DNA of 64,000 bases from positions 89,120 through 153,119 of the forward strand of contig NZ_JACJQB010000003.1 in assembly GCF_014696385.1 (NCBI RefSeq). The letters are read 5' to 3'. Position numbers and translations under genes: made by a program. The DNA is from Pseudanabaena mucicola FACHB-723 (GTDB lineage: Bacteria > Cyanobacteriota > Cyanobacteriia > Pseudanabaenales > Pseudanabaenaceae). The notes beneath the pieces are model-generated. The model was not told the DNA's origin. It saw nothing but the letters and a program-made list of their open reading frames with translations, and made no database searches. Every line of letters starts with the position of its first letter. Position 1 is the stretch's first letter. Shown here in pieces: positions 38,031 through 46,785 of the stretch.

Positions 38031-38085
38031 AAAACCCAAAAAGTGAGTGGCGGAGCTTTGCTCCGCCACTCACTTTTTGGGTTTT
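38031..38085. terminator. Perfect 26-bp hairpin, longest in the window
   Basis: Left arm 38031-38056, loop TTT, right arm 38060-38085, no mismatch. A-rich base (AAAACCCAAAAAG), GC-rich apex (GGAGC-TTT-GCTCC). Its base closely resembles that of hairpin 60377-60429. It follows the hydrolase gene by 30 bases. Confidence 0.75.
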
Positions 38086-38204
38086 ATGTTCTAACCAGAC
38101 TGGTGGCAGCCATAACAATAAGCCTAGAGAGCTATCCCGATTTTTGTAACAAATTGTTAAAATAATCTGTACACTAAGTCTACAAATGAGTCTACAAAAA
38201 TCCT

Positions 38205-40151
38205 ATGCCCGTAACCAAAACAGACTTTGAGTTAGATCGTTATGATATCGATGCGATCGCAAATTATTACCGCAACCAACCTTTGCGGGTTTGGTGGCGC
38301 TGCATAGTGATTTTTGTACCTCTAATCTGGCTATTTCTAAGGCTTCGCCTCAGCGCCAAAGCATCAGCTAAAGAATTAAAAAAACTGGCAATTGAATCGC
38401 GCAAATTACTAACCCGTTTGGGGCCAGCCTTCATCAAAATTGGTCAAGCCCTCTCAACTCGTCCCGACATCGTTCCCCCAGTGTTCATGGATGAGCTGGC
38501 GGAGTTGCAAGATCAACTCCCCCCCTTTCCCAATGAAATTGCCTTCCAGTTTATTCGTGATGCCTTGGGTGATGATCCTTCAGAAGTATATGCCGAAATC
38601 TCGGACAACCCGATCGCTGCCGCTTCGCTCGGACAGGTTTACAAGGGCAGACTCAAAACAGGCGAAAGTGTAGCGATCAAGGTGCAGCGTCCCGACATCG
38701 CCGCAGGAATTGCCCTTGACATGTACATTCTGCGGGGAATTGCCACATGGCTCAAAAAAACTTTCAAATTTGTGCGTACCAACTTAGCTGCGATCCTCGA
38801 TGAGTTTGCTAGCCGCATTTTTGAAGAAATGGACTACACCTTTGAAGGGCAAAATGCTGAAAAATTCGCCGAATATTACGGTGGCTTAGAAGGGATTTAT
38901 GTTCCCAAAATCTATTGGCAATACACCGCTAAGCGGGTATTGACGATGGAATGGATTGAAGGCATTAAATTAACCAATGTCGAAAAGGTGAAAGAAGCTG
39001 GCTTTGATAGTCGTCATGTGATTGAAGTTGGTGTGCAATGTTCTTTGCGCCAATTGCTTGACTATGGCTATTTCCACGCCGATCCTCATCCTGGCAACTT
39101 ACTAGTCATGGGCGATGGTAGACTCGCTTATCTTGATTTTGGGATGATGAGTGAGGTTTCTGCGGATCAGCGATTTGGACTGATTGAAGCAATTGTGCAT
39201 TTAGTAAATCGCGATTTTGATGCGCTTTCTAAGGACTATGTGCGTCTAGGATTTTTAACAGAAGATATTGATTTCGCTGCGATCGTTCCTGCCCTATCCG
39301 AAGTGTTTAATCCACCTGAAGGTCAGAGCTTGACCCAAATGGACTTCAAAGACATGACAGATCAACTGTCGCAGATCATGTATGACTATCCCTTCCAAGT
39401 ACCTGCCTACTATGCCCTGATTATCCGATCGCTAGTTACATTAGAGGGAATTGCCTTTAGTGTTGACCCTAATTTCAAGGTTTTAGCAGTCGCCTATCCC
39501 TATGTCGCCAATCGTTTGCTGAATGATTCTGCACCAGAGTTAAGAATGGCACTCAAGGATTTACTCTTCCGTGATGGCGAATTTCGCTGGAATCGTCTTG
39601 AGAATTTGCTTAGCAATGCTCAGACCAATCCCGACTACAACTTGAATGGAACTCTTGATAAAGGAATTGATTTCTTGCTGTCCGATCGCAGTGAATTTAT
39701 GCATGATCGCATCATAGATGAGATTGTGAAGGGGATTGAGGTGGAGGCAAGTAAGCGTTTGCCGGAAAGACTTCGCACCTCTTTAATTGGCGATATTGTG
39801 ATCGATGCTCAAGCAAAAGAAACCATTGCAAAAAGTGAAACTCCATCCAGTTTGGGATATATTGCTAGACTATGGACAATTCTCCAAAAAGATAAGGCGA
39901 TCGCCGCGACGGATATTTTGCCTCTCGCGACTCGTATCCTGACCAAGCGTCAAACCCTTGCGTTCGGACGTGATGTAGTCTCGAAGCTTGCTCAACGCTC
40001 GATTGTCAGGGCAGTGCGTGAGGTATTGCTACGTGATGAGAAAAAATATCAGGATGATAAACAACAGGATTTAGAAACTAATAGAGAGCTAGTTGCTGCT
40101 GGTTCGAGTAGCTATGGTTTAAGGCGTTCGGTGAATGGACGCAGTTGGTAA
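38205..40151 (+). CDS. ABC1/UbiB (AarF) family atypical kinase
   Basis: 648 residues. Seen: the hallmark PAFIKIGQALSTRPDIVP (the KxGQ inhibitory helix), AAASLGQVYKGRL in place of a normal P-loop, GESVAIKVQRPD with the ATP-site lysine, EEMDYTFEGQNAEKF, FHADPHPGNLLVM and LDFGMMSEV. Two hydrophobic stretches, one near the N-terminus. Known: UbiB/ABC1K proteins are ATPases or kinases needed for quinone and, in plastids, prenyl-lipid metabolism; cyanobacteria have several. The stop codon lies inside hairpin 40149-40189. Confidence 0.92.
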   Translation: MPVTKTDFELDRYDIDAIANYYRNQPLRVWWRCIVIFVPLIWLFLRLRLSAKASAKELKKLAIESRKLLTRLGPAFIKIGQALSTRPDIVPPVFMDELAELQDQLPPFPNEIAFQFIRDALGDDPSEVYAEISDNPIAAASLGQVYKGRLKTGESVAIKVQRPDIAAGIALDMYILRGIATWLKKTFKFVRTNLAAILDEFASRIFEEMDYTFEGQNAEKFAEYYGGLEGIYVPKIYWQYTAKRVLTMEWIEGIKLTNVEKVKEAGFDSRHVIEVGVQCSLRQLLDYGYFHADPHPGNLLVMGDGRLAYLDFGMMSEVSADQRFGLIEAIVHLVNRDFDALSKDYVRLGFLTEDIDFAAIVPALSEVFNPPEGQSLTQMDFKDMTDQLSQIMYDYPFQVPAYYALIIRSLVTLEGIAFSVDPNFKVLAVAYPYVANRLLNDSAPELRMALKDLLFRDGEFRWNRLENLLSNAQTNPDYNLNGTLDKGIDFLLSDRSEFMHDRIIDEIVKGIEVEASKRLPERLRTSLIGDIVIDAQAKETIAKSETPSSLGYIARLWTILQKDKAIAATDILPLATRILTKRQTLAFGRDVVSKLAQRSIVRAVREVLLRDEKKYQDDKQQDLETNRELVAAGSSSYGLRRSVNGRSW

Positions 40152-40189
40152 ACAAGAAAGAGAGCGCTTAGCGCTCTCTTTCTTGTTTA
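40149..40189. terminator. Perfect palindrome holding the stop codons of both convergent genes
   Basis: Arms 40149-40168 and 40170-40189 around a single T; the working loop is TTA in GCGC-TTA-GCGC. The first three bases are the TAA of the ABC1 kinase gene, and the last three are the TAA, on the minus strand, of the nucleotidyltransferase gene. T-rich ends on both strands. A compact bidirectional terminator. Confidence 0.8.
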
Positions 40190-41065
40190 AAAGTAAAGTT
40201 CTATACCTGACTCAGTGCAAGCAGTTTCTAGTAAATCACTCAGGCTAAGTTCATCTGCCCATTTTTGCAAATAATCAAAATCGAGGCGATCGCCTTGAAT
40301 TTTTAGCACCCCCAAGACATCTCGCCATTGCCTCTGTGATTCATTCTTAGTCATGCGATACCAAACTAATTTTTGCAAAATAATGTCTTCAGGAGTAGGC
40401 AATACCAGCATTTGCTCAGGATTTTGTCGAACCAATTGCGAGCAACGGCGTTGAAATTCAATTTGTGGAAAAGGATTATCTTTAAGTACAAAAACATCTA
40501 TTTTTCCTAGAGAATCATTATCAATTAAATTAAAAGATCGTTTAAACCTAATTGCATCTCGAACTGAATCTTCGGAAACATAAAATCTTGGTTGCAGAGC
40601 TTGTAGTAATGGAGTTATTTTTTCGATTGTTAAATCAGCGACGATATCTACATCTTCCGTTGCCCGTGGCTCTCCCATCAATGTACTTGCCACCGAGCCA
40701 CCCACTAAATAGGGAATATTTAAGTCATTAAAAATTGTAGCGATATCCAGTGCTAGTGAAACTGGGTCGGTAAGCATGAGTGGTTGACCGTAATTAGAAA
40801 TATTTTGATAAACCAGATCGGAGAAATGAGATTTTAGAGTAGATTTTGCAAATTCATATCGCAATTTTACTAGGCTTGCGTTTGGATAGCGTTGCTGAAT
40901 ACCAATTAAACAGAGTTCTAGACATCCCTTTGTCCAACTACTTACCTTTTCAGCTTTTTGACTTAGGGTTAGCAATTTTAATCTATTAAACAGATACATT
41001 TCAGCATCGATGCTGGTATCAATTGATTGGGTTTTATATCCCGTAGGTGCGCTTAGCATTTTCAT
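40187..41065 (-). CDS. Nucleotidyltransferase-fold protein fused to a cyanobacterial helical domain
   Basis: 292 residues in two parts. Residues about 20-90 (LTLSQKAEKVSSWTKGCLELCLIGIQQRYPNAS) match small helical proteins that, as I recall, are encoded beside nucleotidyltransferase genes in many cyanobacteria. Residues about 105-290 are a nucleotidyltransferase domain: YLVGGSVASTLMGEPRATEDVDIV, with the GS motif and DxD, plus a later aspartate in KIDVFVL and PEDIILQKLVWYR. Known: relatives include MNT/AbiEii-type antitoxins and toxins. Here the two parts lie in one frame. It is six bases from panB. Confidence 0.78.
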   Translation of the reverse strand: MKMLSAPTGYKTQSIDTSIDAEMYLFNRLKLLTLSQKAEKVSSWTKGCLELCLIGIQQRYPNASLVKLRYEFAKSTLKSHFSDLVYQNISNYGQPLMLTDPVSLALDIATIFNDLNIPYLVGGSVASTLMGEPRATEDVDIVADLTIEKITPLLQALQPRFYVSEDSVRDAIRFKRSFNLIDNDSLGKIDVFVLKDNPFPQIEFQRRCSQLVRQNPEQMLVLPTPEDIILQKLVWYRMTKNESQRQWRDVLGVLKIQGDRLDFDYLQKWADELSLSDLLETACTESGIELYF

Positions 41066-41071
41066 CTAGCC

Positions 41072-41839
41072 TCATGATTTAGTTCTCACATCTTGGCAAT
41101 ATTGCTTGATCGCCTCTGTGATTGTGCCTTGTAAATCAGCGTATTTACGGGCAAAGGGAGGTTGCCAATCGGATAAACCTAAAACATCGTGGGTGACGAG
41201 GATTTGTCCATCGCAAGCTTGACCTGCACCAATGCCAATTGTTGGCACAGGGATTAGTTCGGTAATTTTGGTAGCTAATTCCGCAGGTATATTTTCTAAG
41301 AGCAACGCAAAAATACCAGCTTCTACTAATGCCTTTGATTGTTCCACAATTTCATTTGCTGCATCGGTGGTGACACCTTGCACCCGATAGCCGATCCGAT
41401 GCACAGATTGGGGAGTTAGCCCCACATGTCCCATCACGGGCATTCCTGCCTGTACCAGCCGACGCACCGTCTCCACCATTTCGGGATAACCACCTTCGAG
41501 TTTGATCCCCTTTGCGTCGGTTTCTTTAAAAACTCTGCCTGCCGAGCGCATAGCCTCTTCGGCACTGACCTGATAGCTGAGAAAGGGTAAATCTACAATT
41601 AATAGCGCATTTTCAACACCACGTCCGACAGCTTGGGCATGGCGAATCATGTCATCAAGGGTGATTGGTAATGTATTTTTGTAGCCAAGCGCTACCATTG
41701 CTAGGGAGTCACCCACCAGAATCATATCAACACCAGCTTTGTCTAATAGTTTTGCGATCGCATAGTCACTAGCAGTAAGCGCTGCGATGGGCTTTTGTTG
41801 CTGCTTCCATTTTTGTAATTGAGCGATCGTCACTGGCAT
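41072..41839 (-). CDS. panB: 3-methyl-2-oxobutanoate hydroxymethyltransferase
   Basis: About 255 residues; first step of pantothenate synthesis, adding a one-carbon unit from methylene-tetrahydrofolate to ketoisovalerate. Seen: [69 protein letters not shown] and ENIPAELA. The start at 41839 fits the E. coli protein, which begins with the same TISLLQKYK block; the frame is open to 41887, adding 16 unlikely residues. Upstream of the fused nucleotidyltransferase gene, probably co-transcribed. Confidence 0.94.
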   Translation of the reverse strand: MPVTIAQLQKWKQQQKPIAALTASDYAIAKLLDKAGVDMILVGDSLAMVALGYKNTLPITLDDMIRHAQAVGRGVENALLIVDLPFLSYQVSAEEAMRSAGRVFKETDAKGIKLEGGYPEMVETVRRLVQAGMPVMGHVGLTPQSVHRIGYRVQGVTTDAANEIVEQSKALVEAGIFALLLENIPAELATKITELIPVPTIGIGAGQACDGQILVTHDVLGLSDWQPPFARKYADLQGTITEAIKQYCQDVRTKS

Positions 41840-42002
41840 TGTTGTAGCATTCCTCTGGTTTATGGCGGCAATGACAAATTCTGTCAAGGCGGATCATCCT
41901 GAAAAAACTCATCATTAGAGCTAATCAAGTCCTACCATCTAATGTAAACTTTTTAAAGAAAACGCAAAAGAATAATCGAGTTCGGTACGAGAAGCAAACA
42001 TT

Positions 42003-42197
42003 ATGCAAGTTGGTCAAAAAGTTCGTGTTCGTGAGTTTAAAGATGGTAGCGGTAAGTCAATCTCTAACAAAATTGGCGAAATCGGCGTAATCAAAGAAGA
42101 GAAGATTATGGATGGTAGCAAATGGGGCTACATCGTCAAATTCAACGATAGCAGCAAGTCTTGGTTTTTTGCCGATGAACTAGAGTCTGTAGCCTAA
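42003..42197 (+). CDS. DUF2862-type small protein
   Basis: 64 residues. Seen: MQVGQKVRVREFKDGS opening, GEIGVIKEEKIMDG, VKFNDSSKSWFFADELE. This is the small SH3-like beta-barrel family found across cyanobacteria (DUF2862); role unknown, length typical. Single gene; a short hairpin (42236-42244 with 42262-42270) follows. Confidence 0.8.
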   Translation: MQVGQKVRVREFKDGSGKSISNKIGEIGVIKEEKIMDGSKWGYIVKFNDSSKSWFFADELESVA

Positions 42198-42235
42198 AAT
42201 ATAGGTAATTGCTCAGTTTTATGCCAAAACAATCC

Positions 42236-42270
42236 ATCCAGAAGGAGATCTAATTGATGTTCTTCTGGAT
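42236..42270 (+). terminator. Weak 9-bp hairpin after the DUF2862 gene
   Basis: ATCCAGAAG at 42236-42244 pairs with CTTCTGGAT at 42262-42270, loop of 17 bases, no T run. Could weakly terminate or be chance. Confidence 0.3.
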
Positions 42271-42346
42271 TAGGCTGTTTACAGCAGAATTGTGAGTTAT
42301 ATTACAATTTATTTTTTAACTTAATCAACTTAGTCAACCTTGCCCT

Positions 42347-42664
42347 ATGGCAGATATTAACCGTCAAGATATCATTCGGGGCATGATGGCAGAGGTTGAT
42401 GGGCTAAGCTATAGCATGGCTTCGGCTAGCCTTGAGGCAGTTTTAACCTGCGTCACCAAAGCTCTAGCCAATCACCAGTCCATAACTTTGAATGATTTTG
42501 GTAAGTTTGCAGTACGCTATCGTCGCGCCCGTTCTGGCAGTCATCCACGCACGCATCAACCGATTACCATTCCTGAAGTGATGATTCCTCACTTTGTCCC
42601 CAGTCCTAATTTAAAAAAACTAGTGCAGAAGCCCAATGAGCCTAATTCTGACATTTCTCGGTAA
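42347..42664 (+). CDS. HU/IHF-family DNA-binding protein
   Basis: 105 residues. Seen: NRQDIIRGMMAEVDGLSYSMASASLEAVLTCVTKALANHQSITLNDFGKFAVRYRRARSG, with the GF/DFGKF turn and the basic beta-arm region (RRARSGSHPRTHQP) of the HU family. The proline at the arm tip is not in the usual RNP context, and an extra tail of about 15 residues follows. It overlaps the next gene, get3d, by 29 bases, which is long for a start-stop overlap and suggests coupled translation. Confidence 0.85.
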   Translation: MADINRQDIIRGMMAEVDGLSYSMASASLEAVLTCVTKALANHQSITLNDFGKFAVRYRRARSGSHPRTHQPITIPEVMIPHFVPSPNLKKLVQKPNEPNSDISR

Positions 42665-43700
42665 AGGTGGTGTTGGCAAAACGACAACTGCGATCGCAGT
42701 TGCTCGTGCTTTTGCCGCCCAAAACAAACAAGTTCTCTACGTTGGTCAACAGGCGGGGGATAGCCTCAGCATGAGACTGGGGGTTGCGCTGAACAGCGAA
42801 CCGCAACTAGTTGCACCTAATTTTTCGGCTGTCCAATTGCAAGCAACGGTTTTGTTGGAGCGCTATTGGGACAAGATGAAAGGTTTGGAAACCCAATATT
42901 TGCGGACTCCTTTTTTTAAGGAGGTCTATGGACAGGAGCTAGGTATTTTACCGGGCATGGATGCTGCTTTAGGCTTGAGTTTTTTGCGCGAACGTGATGC
43001 TGAAGGTAAATATGACGTAATCATTTACGATGGCATTGGTGATTTGGAAGCCTTGCGAATGCTAGGGATGCCCGAAATTTTAGGCTGGTATTTGCGCCGC
43101 TTTAAGCAAGTATTAACAGGTTCGGCGATCGGACAAGCGATTTCGCCATTTGTCGAGCCAATTTTAAGAAGTATTCTCCAAGTCTCCAGCACCGATGACA
43201 TCTCGCAACAGGCGGGGGAAATGTCATCGGTATTAACTCGTGGACAAAAGGCGGTTAATGATCCTAACCGTGTAGCAGCCTATCTGGTCACGACTGGCGA
43301 TCCCTTTGCGATCGCAACCGCAAAATATCTATGGGGCAGTGCTCAACAAATTGGATTAACTGTCGGTGGTATTTTTGCCCGTGATCCCATTTCTGAGGAA
43401 GATTTTAGCCCACTTTCGATTTTTTCAGTCCCCGATCAACCTCTAGAGTTAAAGATTCCTGATCATTTAGCTGCTAATCTTGCGCCTAAACCGATCGAAA
43501 TTGATGTTGTTAACAAGCAAGTCAAACTTTTCTTACCAACTTTCAATAAAAAGCAGGTCAAACTAATTCAATTAGGTCCCGAAGTAACAATTGAAGCAGG
43601 TGATCAGCGTCGTAATATTTTCTTGCCCAATGAGCTAGCAGGTAAGCAAGCCACAGGCGCGAAATTCCAAGACTATTACCTCATCATTTCATTTGGCTAA
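42636..43700 (+). CDS. get3d: Get3d-type ArsA/Get3 ATPase with alpha-crystallin-like C-terminus
   Basis: 354 residues. Seen: P-loop FLGKGGVGKTTTAIAVARAFA at 7-27, YVGQQAGDSLSMRLG (switch region), IIYDGIGD (Walker B-like), and a beta-rich C-terminus from about 275 (KLFLPTFNKKQVKLIQLGPEVTIEAGDQRRNIFLPNELAG) like an alpha-crystallin/HSP20 strand set. Known: Get3d is the Get3 paralogue of photosynthetic organisms with such a fused domain; its client is not settled. It lacks the CxxC zinc pair of eukaryotic Get3. Start overlaps the HU gene. Confidence 0.85.
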   Translation: MSLILTFLGKGGVGKTTTAIAVARAFAAQNKQVLYVGQQAGDSLSMRLGVALNSEPQLVAPNFSAVQLQATVLLERYWDKMKGLETQYLRTPFFKEVYGQELGILPGMDAALGLSFLRERDAEGKYDVIIYDGIGDLEALRMLGMPEILGWYLRRFKQVLTGSAIGQAISPFVEPILRSILQVSSTDDISQQAGEMSSVLTRGQKAVNDPNRVAAYLVTTGDPFAIATAKYLWGSAQQIGLTVGGIFARDPISEEDFSPLSIFSVPDQPLELKIPDHLAANLAPKPIEIDVVNKQVKLFLPTFNKKQVKLIQLGPEVTIEAGDQRRNIFLPNELAGKQATGAKFQDYYLIISFG

Positions 43701-43715
43701 TTAGGCAGGATTAAA

Positions 43716-44723
43716 ATGAGTTTTGTTTTTGCCGATTTATTTGCTGGTATCGGTGGATTTAGACTTGCCCTAGAAAGTATTGGTGGCACATGTGTTTTCT
43801 CCTCTGAGTGGGACAAATATGCTCAGATGACCTATAAGGCTAACTTTGGCGATATTCCAAGTGGTGATCTTACAAAAATTGATCCAGCTTCAATTCCTAA
43901 TATTGACTTATTAACTGCTGGTTTCCCATGTCAACCCTTTAGCTCAATTGGTAAACGAGAAGGTTTTGAGCATCCCACACAAGGAACTTTATTTTATGAT
44001 GTGGTGAAAATATTAAAAGAGAAACAACCTAAAGCTTTTATTTTAGAAAATGTGGAAGGATTAGTCACTCATGATGGTGGCAAGACCTTAAAAATCATAT
44101 TAGATACTTTGTCTGTATCGATCAATGGTCAATATCTTTTTTGTAGTCAACCTGAAGTTAGATATCATGTATTTTGGCGTGTTTTAGATGCCAAAGATTA
44201 TGGAGTACCACAGGTTAGAAAAAGAATATTTATAGTAGGAATATCTGAAGATGTTTCTACGGATGTTCCTAACTTTGATTTTTCTGAGCCAATTTTATAT
44301 AAAGAATTTATAGGCAATCATGTGGAAGAGAATATAAGTGGATATTCCATATCTAAGCATTTACAAGATGCATATTTATTTAAACTAAATGATGGTAAAC
44401 CAGAATTAATTGATCGTAATTCTAAGATTCAGGTCAAGACTTTATGCTCTACCTATCATAAAATTCAGAGACTAACTGGAACTTTTGTTAGAGGTGGAGA
44501 GACAGGAATTAGGTTACTAAGTGAAAATGAATGTAAAGCAATTATGGGATATCCTCAAAGTTTTATTATTCCTGTTTCTCGTACACAAATGTATAGACAG
44601 TTTGGCAATTCGGTTGCGGTTCCTGTTGTGCAGAGAGTTGCTACACAGCTAGTTAATTGTTTAAATATTCAGAATAATATATCTATAAACCCTAATAAAA
44701 AGAGAGGTTTAATAAGTGTCTGA
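43716..44723 (+). CDS. Orphan DNA (cytosine-5-)-methyltransferase
   Basis: 335 residues. Seen in order: motif I DLFAGIGGFRLALESIGG, motif IV GFPCQPFSSIGKREGF with catalytic cysteine, motif VI ENVEGL, motif VIII YGVPQVRKRIFIVG, target-recognition stretch around RLTGTFVRGGETGIRLLS, and motif X RQFGNSVAVPVV. The target sequence cannot be read from the protein. No restriction gene lies next to it. The gene is visibly richer in A and T than its neighbours and contains no GCGATCGC octamer, which suggests recent transfer. It could be the enzyme of a lost restriction system. Confidence 0.93.
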   Translation: MSFVFADLFAGIGGFRLALESIGGTCVFSSEWDKYAQMTYKANFGDIPSGDLTKIDPASIPNIDLLTAGFPCQPFSSIGKREGFEHPTQGTLFYDVVKILKEKQPKAFILENVEGLVTHDGGKTLKIILDTLSVSINGQYLFCSQPEVRYHVFWRVLDAKDYGVPQVRKRIFIVGISEDVSTDVPNFDFSEPILYKEFIGNHVEENISGYSISKHLQDAYLFKLNDGKPELIDRNSKIQVKTLCSTYHKIQRLTGTFVRGGETGIRLLSENECKAIMGYPQSFIIPVSRTQMYRQFGNSVAVPVVQRVATQLVNCLNIQNNISINPNKKRGLISV

Positions 44724-44750
44724 TATAAATAATTCTCTCAAGTTTAGTGT

Positions 44751-45626
44751 TTAAACTACCTCACTTTTTGATGATAAATTTTTGCCCAGAAGAATCATCG
44801 CAAACCCACTCAAATACATAAATAAGCTATAAATAGCCGCAGGAATCGCCATATCTTGATTGCCCAGAATTCCTGCGGTAATAGCGATCGCTAAAGTACC
44901 ATTCTGAATGCCCACCTCAACCGCCACACAGATTTGCTGCGGCAAATTTAGGTTAAGTAGCTTACTAATCGCAAATCCTGCTGTCATTGAGCATAGATTT
45001 AGTAAAACTACGCCAGCGCCAGCCTGCACAATAAAATCAGGTAAACGGCTCCATTCCCTTATTAGCAAAATCAGGATAATCAGAGCAAGAAAGGCGATCG
45101 CAAGGCGGCTAGTTACTTTTTCTAGCTTACGGGCAAGGTCGGGAAACTGATAGTGAATATACATACCAATGGCGATCGGAATAATCGTAATCAGAAAGAT
45201 CTGACCCATGGTTGCCGCAATCGGTAATGAGATCGTGGCATTCTGTCCCATGAAATAATTGAGCGCTAAATTCGCCAAAATGGGAATGGTCACAATCGTG
45301 ATCAGGCTGCTAAATACTGTCAATGTCACCGACAATGCCACATCGCCCCCCGCCAGATAAGTCACCATGTTTGACGATACGCCCCCAGGTGCGATCGCAA
45401 TCATCATCAACCCCACTGCGATCGTAGGTGGCATTACAACAACTTGGGTAATGCCAAACCCAATGATTGGTAATAGCAAAATCTGACTCGTTAAGCCGAC
45501 AGCGACAGCTTTGGGATATTTAGTAATCCGTTGAAAATCCTCAAATTTTAATGATAAGCCCATGCCTAGCATGATTAAAGCCAAGGCAACGGGCAAAACA
45601 ACCGTGGTAAAGATACTTTCTTGCAT
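44751..45626 (-). CDS. BASS-family (bile acid:sodium symporter) transporter
   Basis: 291 residues, nine to ten membrane segments. Seen: LPVALALIMLGMGLSLKFEDFQRI at the start, MMIAIAPGGVSSNMVTYLAGGDVALSVTLTVFSS (crossover region), and CVAVEVGIQNGTLAIAITAG with the substrate and sodium site Glu/Asn. Known: BASS proteins import organic anions such as pyruvate or pantothenate with sodium in cyanobacteria and plastids. It lies downstream of nadC on the same strand, separated by hairpin 45656-45702. Confidence 0.9.
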   Translation of the reverse strand: MQESIFTTVVLPVALALIMLGMGLSLKFEDFQRITKYPKAVAVGLTSQILLLPIIGFGITQVVVMPPTIAVGLMMIAIAPGGVSSNMVTYLAGGDVALSVTLTVFSSLITIVTIPILANLALNYFMGQNATISLPIAATMGQIFLITIIPIAIGMYIHYQFPDLARKLEKVTSRLAIAFLALIILILLIREWSRLPDFIVQAGAGVVLLNLCSMTAGFAISKLLNLNLPQQICVAVEVGIQNGTLAIAITAGILGNQDMAIPAAIYSLFMYLSGFAMILLGKNLSSKSEVV

Positions 45627-45655
45627 AAAAATATTGATATTGAAAATAGTGAGAA

Positions 45656-45702
45656 CAATAAGAAAACAAAAAATGGCTACGCCATTTTTTGTTTTCTTAT
45701 TG
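45656..45702. terminator. Perfect 22-bp hairpin containing the nadC stop codon
   Basis: Arms 45656-45677 and 45681-45702, loop TAC, apex TGGC-TAC-GCCA. The nadC stop (45697-45699, minus strand) is in the right arm. On the minus strand the far arm ends in TTTTCTTATTG, giving T-rich character. It separates nadC from the BASS gene. Confidence 0.72.
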
Positions 45703-46563
45703 CTTAATTCGCATACTGATGTCGAGCCAAGTCGAGCGTGTCACCATTGCCGACGTGGAAATATAATCAACGCCAATTTCTGCGATCGCAGAAATTGAGC
45801 TGAGGGTGACATTCCCCGAAGCTTCAATTTTGGTATGTGGGCTATGCTCGCGAATTATTGCTACTGCTTCACGCATAATTTCTACTGGCATGTTATCTAA
45901 CATAATCACATCGAGATTAAGCTTCACAGCCTCCCGCACTTGCTCAAAGGACTCCGTTTCTACTTCAATCAATGTCGTGAAGGGTATATTTTGGCGCACT
46001 CGCCGCACTGCCTCGGTGATGCCACCTGCCGCCGCAATGTGATTATCCTTGAGCATTACGGCATCATCTAAGCCATAGCGATGATTGATCGCACCACCAA
46101 CCAAAGTGGCATATTTTTCTAACAAGCGCATTCCCGGAATTGTCTTGCGGGTATCGACTAGATTTGTGTTTGTATTTGTGTTGATATTTGCGATCGCACT
46201 TACATATTCCGCAGTCGCACTGGCAATCCCAGACAACCGCATCACCAAATTTAAAGCAACCCGTTCCCCCATGAGCAAGGTAGCAAGACTGCCATTAATC
46301 TCTGCAATGATTTCCCCAACTTTAACGGTTTGACCATCCTTGACGAGCGCCACAAAACTAGTATTTTGATCGAGTAATTGAAATACTCGCGCTGCGATCG
46401 GTAAACCAGCAATCACGCCATCGGCTTTAGCAATCCAAACCGCTTGACCAAGGGGTGCATTACCATCGGGAAATAGTCCACCCGTCGAGCGATCGCCACG
46501 CCCAATATCTTCACGTAACCAGTCTTGCAGAATGGGATCTAAAACAATAAAAGGAGGAAGCAT
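45697..46563 (-). CDS. nadC: Nicotinate-nucleotide pyrophosphorylase (carboxylating)
   Basis: 288 residues; turns quinolinate and PRPP into nicotinate mononucleotide in NAD synthesis. Seen: EDIGRGDRSTGGL, LMGERVALNLVMRLSGIATATAEYV-like core (LSGIASATAEY), DTRKTIPGMRLLEKYATLVGGAINHRYGLDDAVMLKDNHI with the catalytic residues, EVETESFEQ and DVIMLDNM, EASGNVTL. Ends in hairpin 45656-45702. Confidence 0.96.
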   Translation of the reverse strand: MLPPFIVLDPILQDWLREDIGRGDRSTGGLFPDGNAPLGQAVWIAKADGVIAGLPIAARVFQLLDQNTSFVALVKDGQTVKVGEIIAEINGSLATLLMGERVALNLVMRLSGIASATAEYVSAIANINTNTNTNLVDTRKTIPGMRLLEKYATLVGGAINHRYGLDDAVMLKDNHIAAAGGITEAVRRVRQNIPFTTLIEVETESFEQVREAVKLNLDVIMLDNMPVEIMREAVAIIREHSPHTKIEASGNVTLSSISAIAEIGVDYISTSAMVTRSTWLDISMRIKQ

Positions 46564-46644
46564 TACTTAGCCGTTTTTTAGACGATTATAGTTACAGAAC
46601 TTGAACACTAACAAGTAGTCCTCAAATTTTAGGAGGCTCTCACG

Positions 46645-46785
46645 ATGATCGTCCAACCGCACATTGATCAAACTAGCTATCTATCGCCAGAGGAATTTCT
46701 GGATTGGGAAGCTAGTCAAGACCTCAAATATGAGTATAAAAATGGCAAGATCATCGCCATAACAGGCGGCACAATTCGGCATTGA
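46645..46785 (+). pseudogene. Truncated Uma2-family endonuclease (DUF820) remnant
   Basis: A 46-codon frame with a strong AGGAGG ribosome site at 46631-46636. The product matches the N-terminus of Uma2 proteins (SPEEFLDWEASQDLKYEY, NGKIIAITGGTIRH), then stops where the intact family of about 190 residues continues. The break coincides with an inverted repeat (46772-46881). No C-terminal Uma2 sequence was recognised downstream. Likely a dead copy. Confidence 0.75.

Noticed and set aside
40095..40115. tRNA T-loop-like GGTTCGAGT
   Set aside because: It lies inside the ABC1 kinase coding sequence with no cloverleaf around it.
43716..44723. Complete restriction-modification system
   Set aside because: The neighbours are get3d and a BASS transporter; no endonuclease gene is adjacent.
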